A DNA stretch of 64,000 bases, from positions 310,001-374,000 of the forward strand of contig JAXMOK010000003.1 of assembly GCA_034669965.1 (NCBI GenBank), written 5' to 3'. The DNA comes from HXMU1420-13 sp034669965 (GTDB lineage: Bacteria > Bacteroidota > Rhodothermia > Balneolales > Balneolaceae). Under the pieces are notes generated by a model. The model made no database searches and was not told where the DNA came from. It saw nothing but the letters and a program-made list of their open reading frames with translations. Shown here piece after piece: positions 63,158 to 64,000 of this stretch; positions within the stretch are counted from its first letter, which is position 1, and each line of letters starts with the position of its first letter. The translations under genes and the position numbers were made by a program.

Positions 63158-64000
63158 TTGAATAACTCTATCATAGTCTCTAGTAGTTGAGTAAACTCGT
63201 TTTCCGTGATCTGAAAATGAAATGTGGCCCGAATAGTTTTTGGTCCAAACTGCACCATTCTGATGCCTGCGCGCTCTAACTTTTCTAAAGCAGGAACGGC
63301 ATCCCCGGCCACTACATCAAAAATCACAATGTTGGTTTCAACCGAATCCCTGTTAATAGAAAGCTGGCTGCACTTCGAAACTACCTCAGCAAACAGCGCC
63401 GCTCTGCGGTGGTCTTCGGCAAGCAACGGCCAATGTTGATCAACGGCGAATTCTGCAGCCGCAGCAAGTAGCCCAACCTGACGCATACCTCCACCCCACA
63501 TCTTACGAAATCGTCGCGCTCGGCGAATATTTTCTTCGCTCGAAAGCAACATCGAGCCTATAGGCGCACCTAATCCTTTGCTGAAACAAATCGAAATACT
63601 GTCGGCAATGGTACCGAAGAAATCAGGTTCAGTATCCGTTGCCGTCATTGCATTCCAAATTCGGGCACCATCCATATGAATCAATAACCCTTGTTCATTG
63701 GCAAAGGTCTTTAAAGCCCGAAGTTCTTTTTTGGTGTAACATGCCCCGCCACCTTTGTTCGTAGAGTTTTCTAAACAGATAACTTTTGTTGATGGCTCCC
63801 AATCGTACTGCCCCCGCTTTTTAGCAACTAGTAACTCGGGTGTTAATTTGCCATGCACTCCGTTGATGGGATGAATTTGTACGCCCGATAAAAATGCCGT
63901 TGCACCGGTTTCGTAATTAAAAATATGTCCAGTTTTGTCGATTAGAATCTCATCGCCGGGCTGGGTTAGCACTTTCACTGCCAGCTGATTACTCATAGTT
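63154..64000 (-). CDS. Low-specificity threonine aldolase, N-terminus beyond the window
   Basis: At least 281 residues of a fold-type I PLP enzyme that splits L-threonine or L-allo-threonine into glycine and acetaldehyde. Visible: NQLAVKVLTQPGDEIL, ICLENSTNKGGGACYT, LLIHMDGARIWNAMTA, Schiff-base lysine in ISICFSKGLGAPIGS, then WGGGMRQVGLLAAAAEFAV. The frame stays open to the edge, and family members are about 340 long with SGTMSNQ-like residues just before the first visible Met, so the start lies outside. Beta-eliminating lyase relatives are the alternative. Confidence 0.9.
   Translation of the reverse strand, partial: TMSNQLAVKVLTQPGDEILIDKTGHIFNYETGATAFLSGVQIHPINGVHGKLTPELLVAKKRGQYDWEPSTKVICLENSTNKGGGACYTKKELRALKTFANEQGLLIHMDGARIWNAMTATDTEPDFFGTIADSISICFSKGLGAPIGSMLLSSEENIRRARRFRKMWGGGMRQVGLLAAAAEFAVDQHWPLLAEDHRRAALFAEVVSKCSQLSINRDSVETNIVIFDVVAGDAVPALEKLERAGIRMVQFGPKTIRATFHFQITENEFTQLLETMIELFN

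Overview
The window reads as chromosomal DNA of a Gram-negative, outer-membrane-bearing bacterium of the Bacteroidota-like (FCB) lineage, most likely Balneolota/Balneolaceae. The grounds are TonB-dependent receptors with carboxypeptidase-regulatory-like N-termini paired with DUF4249-type lipoproteins, an ECF sigma/FecR/receptor set, 14-blade regulator propellers, many '6-bladed beta-propeller' secreted proteins with a GxGPGEF motif, DUF4159 and DUF6090 proteins, and a low-to-moderate GC content. Clear Shine-Dalgarno motifs (AGGAG/GGAGG) before several starts fit Balneolota better than classical Bacteroidia. The taxonomic call is inference; no rRNA is present.

Layout: 0-8 kb holds the end of a PLP-dependent serine/threonine dehydratase-like gene and a minus-strand efflux operon with two different RND pumps sharing one adaptor. 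8-14.6 kb is an accessory island of four secreted beta-propeller proteins, a small type I signal peptidase, a small AraC-type HTH regulator, a truncated duplicate of that regulator, and REP-like palindromes. At 15-17 kb lies a GH3 beta-glucosidase. 17.4-21.1 kb carries the most unusual locus: four tandem membrane-anchored proteins with a shared cytoplasmic N-terminal motif, one transmembrane helix, a proline-rich spacer and arrays of 30-residue helical repeats. 21-26 kb has an MsbA-like ABC exporter, an NfeD/SPFH/SPFH operon and an M23 peptidase.

26-31.7 kb is an ECF sigma / lipoprotein / FecR / TonB-dependent receptor signalling set with heptanucleotide microsatellites after the sigma gene. 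It is followed convergently by a large sensor-type adenylate cyclase. 35-43 kb has two receptor/lipoprotein loci on either side of the tmRNA gene, then DUF4159 and VOC-like genes. 44.5-48 kb has dnaG and sucD separated by a mosaic of REP-like repeats. 48-53 kb has glgA-glgC and a NatAB-type ABC pair. 53.8-57 kb has an M1-peptidase-like protein whose zinc-binding motif is destroyed, behind a hisN-like phosphatase. 57-64 kb has argD, two YceI-like proteins, a porin-like barrel, an alpha/beta hydrolase, a DUF6090 protein and an edge-truncated threonine aldolase.

The genes mix housekeeping (dnaG, sucD, ssrA, argD, glycogen synthesis) with envelope sensing and uptake. The best candidates for undescribed biology are the four-gene solenoid operon, the duplicated HTH/propeller/signal-peptidase island, the pseudo-M1 peptidase, and the propeller-cyclase, which lacks the usual catalytic Asn.
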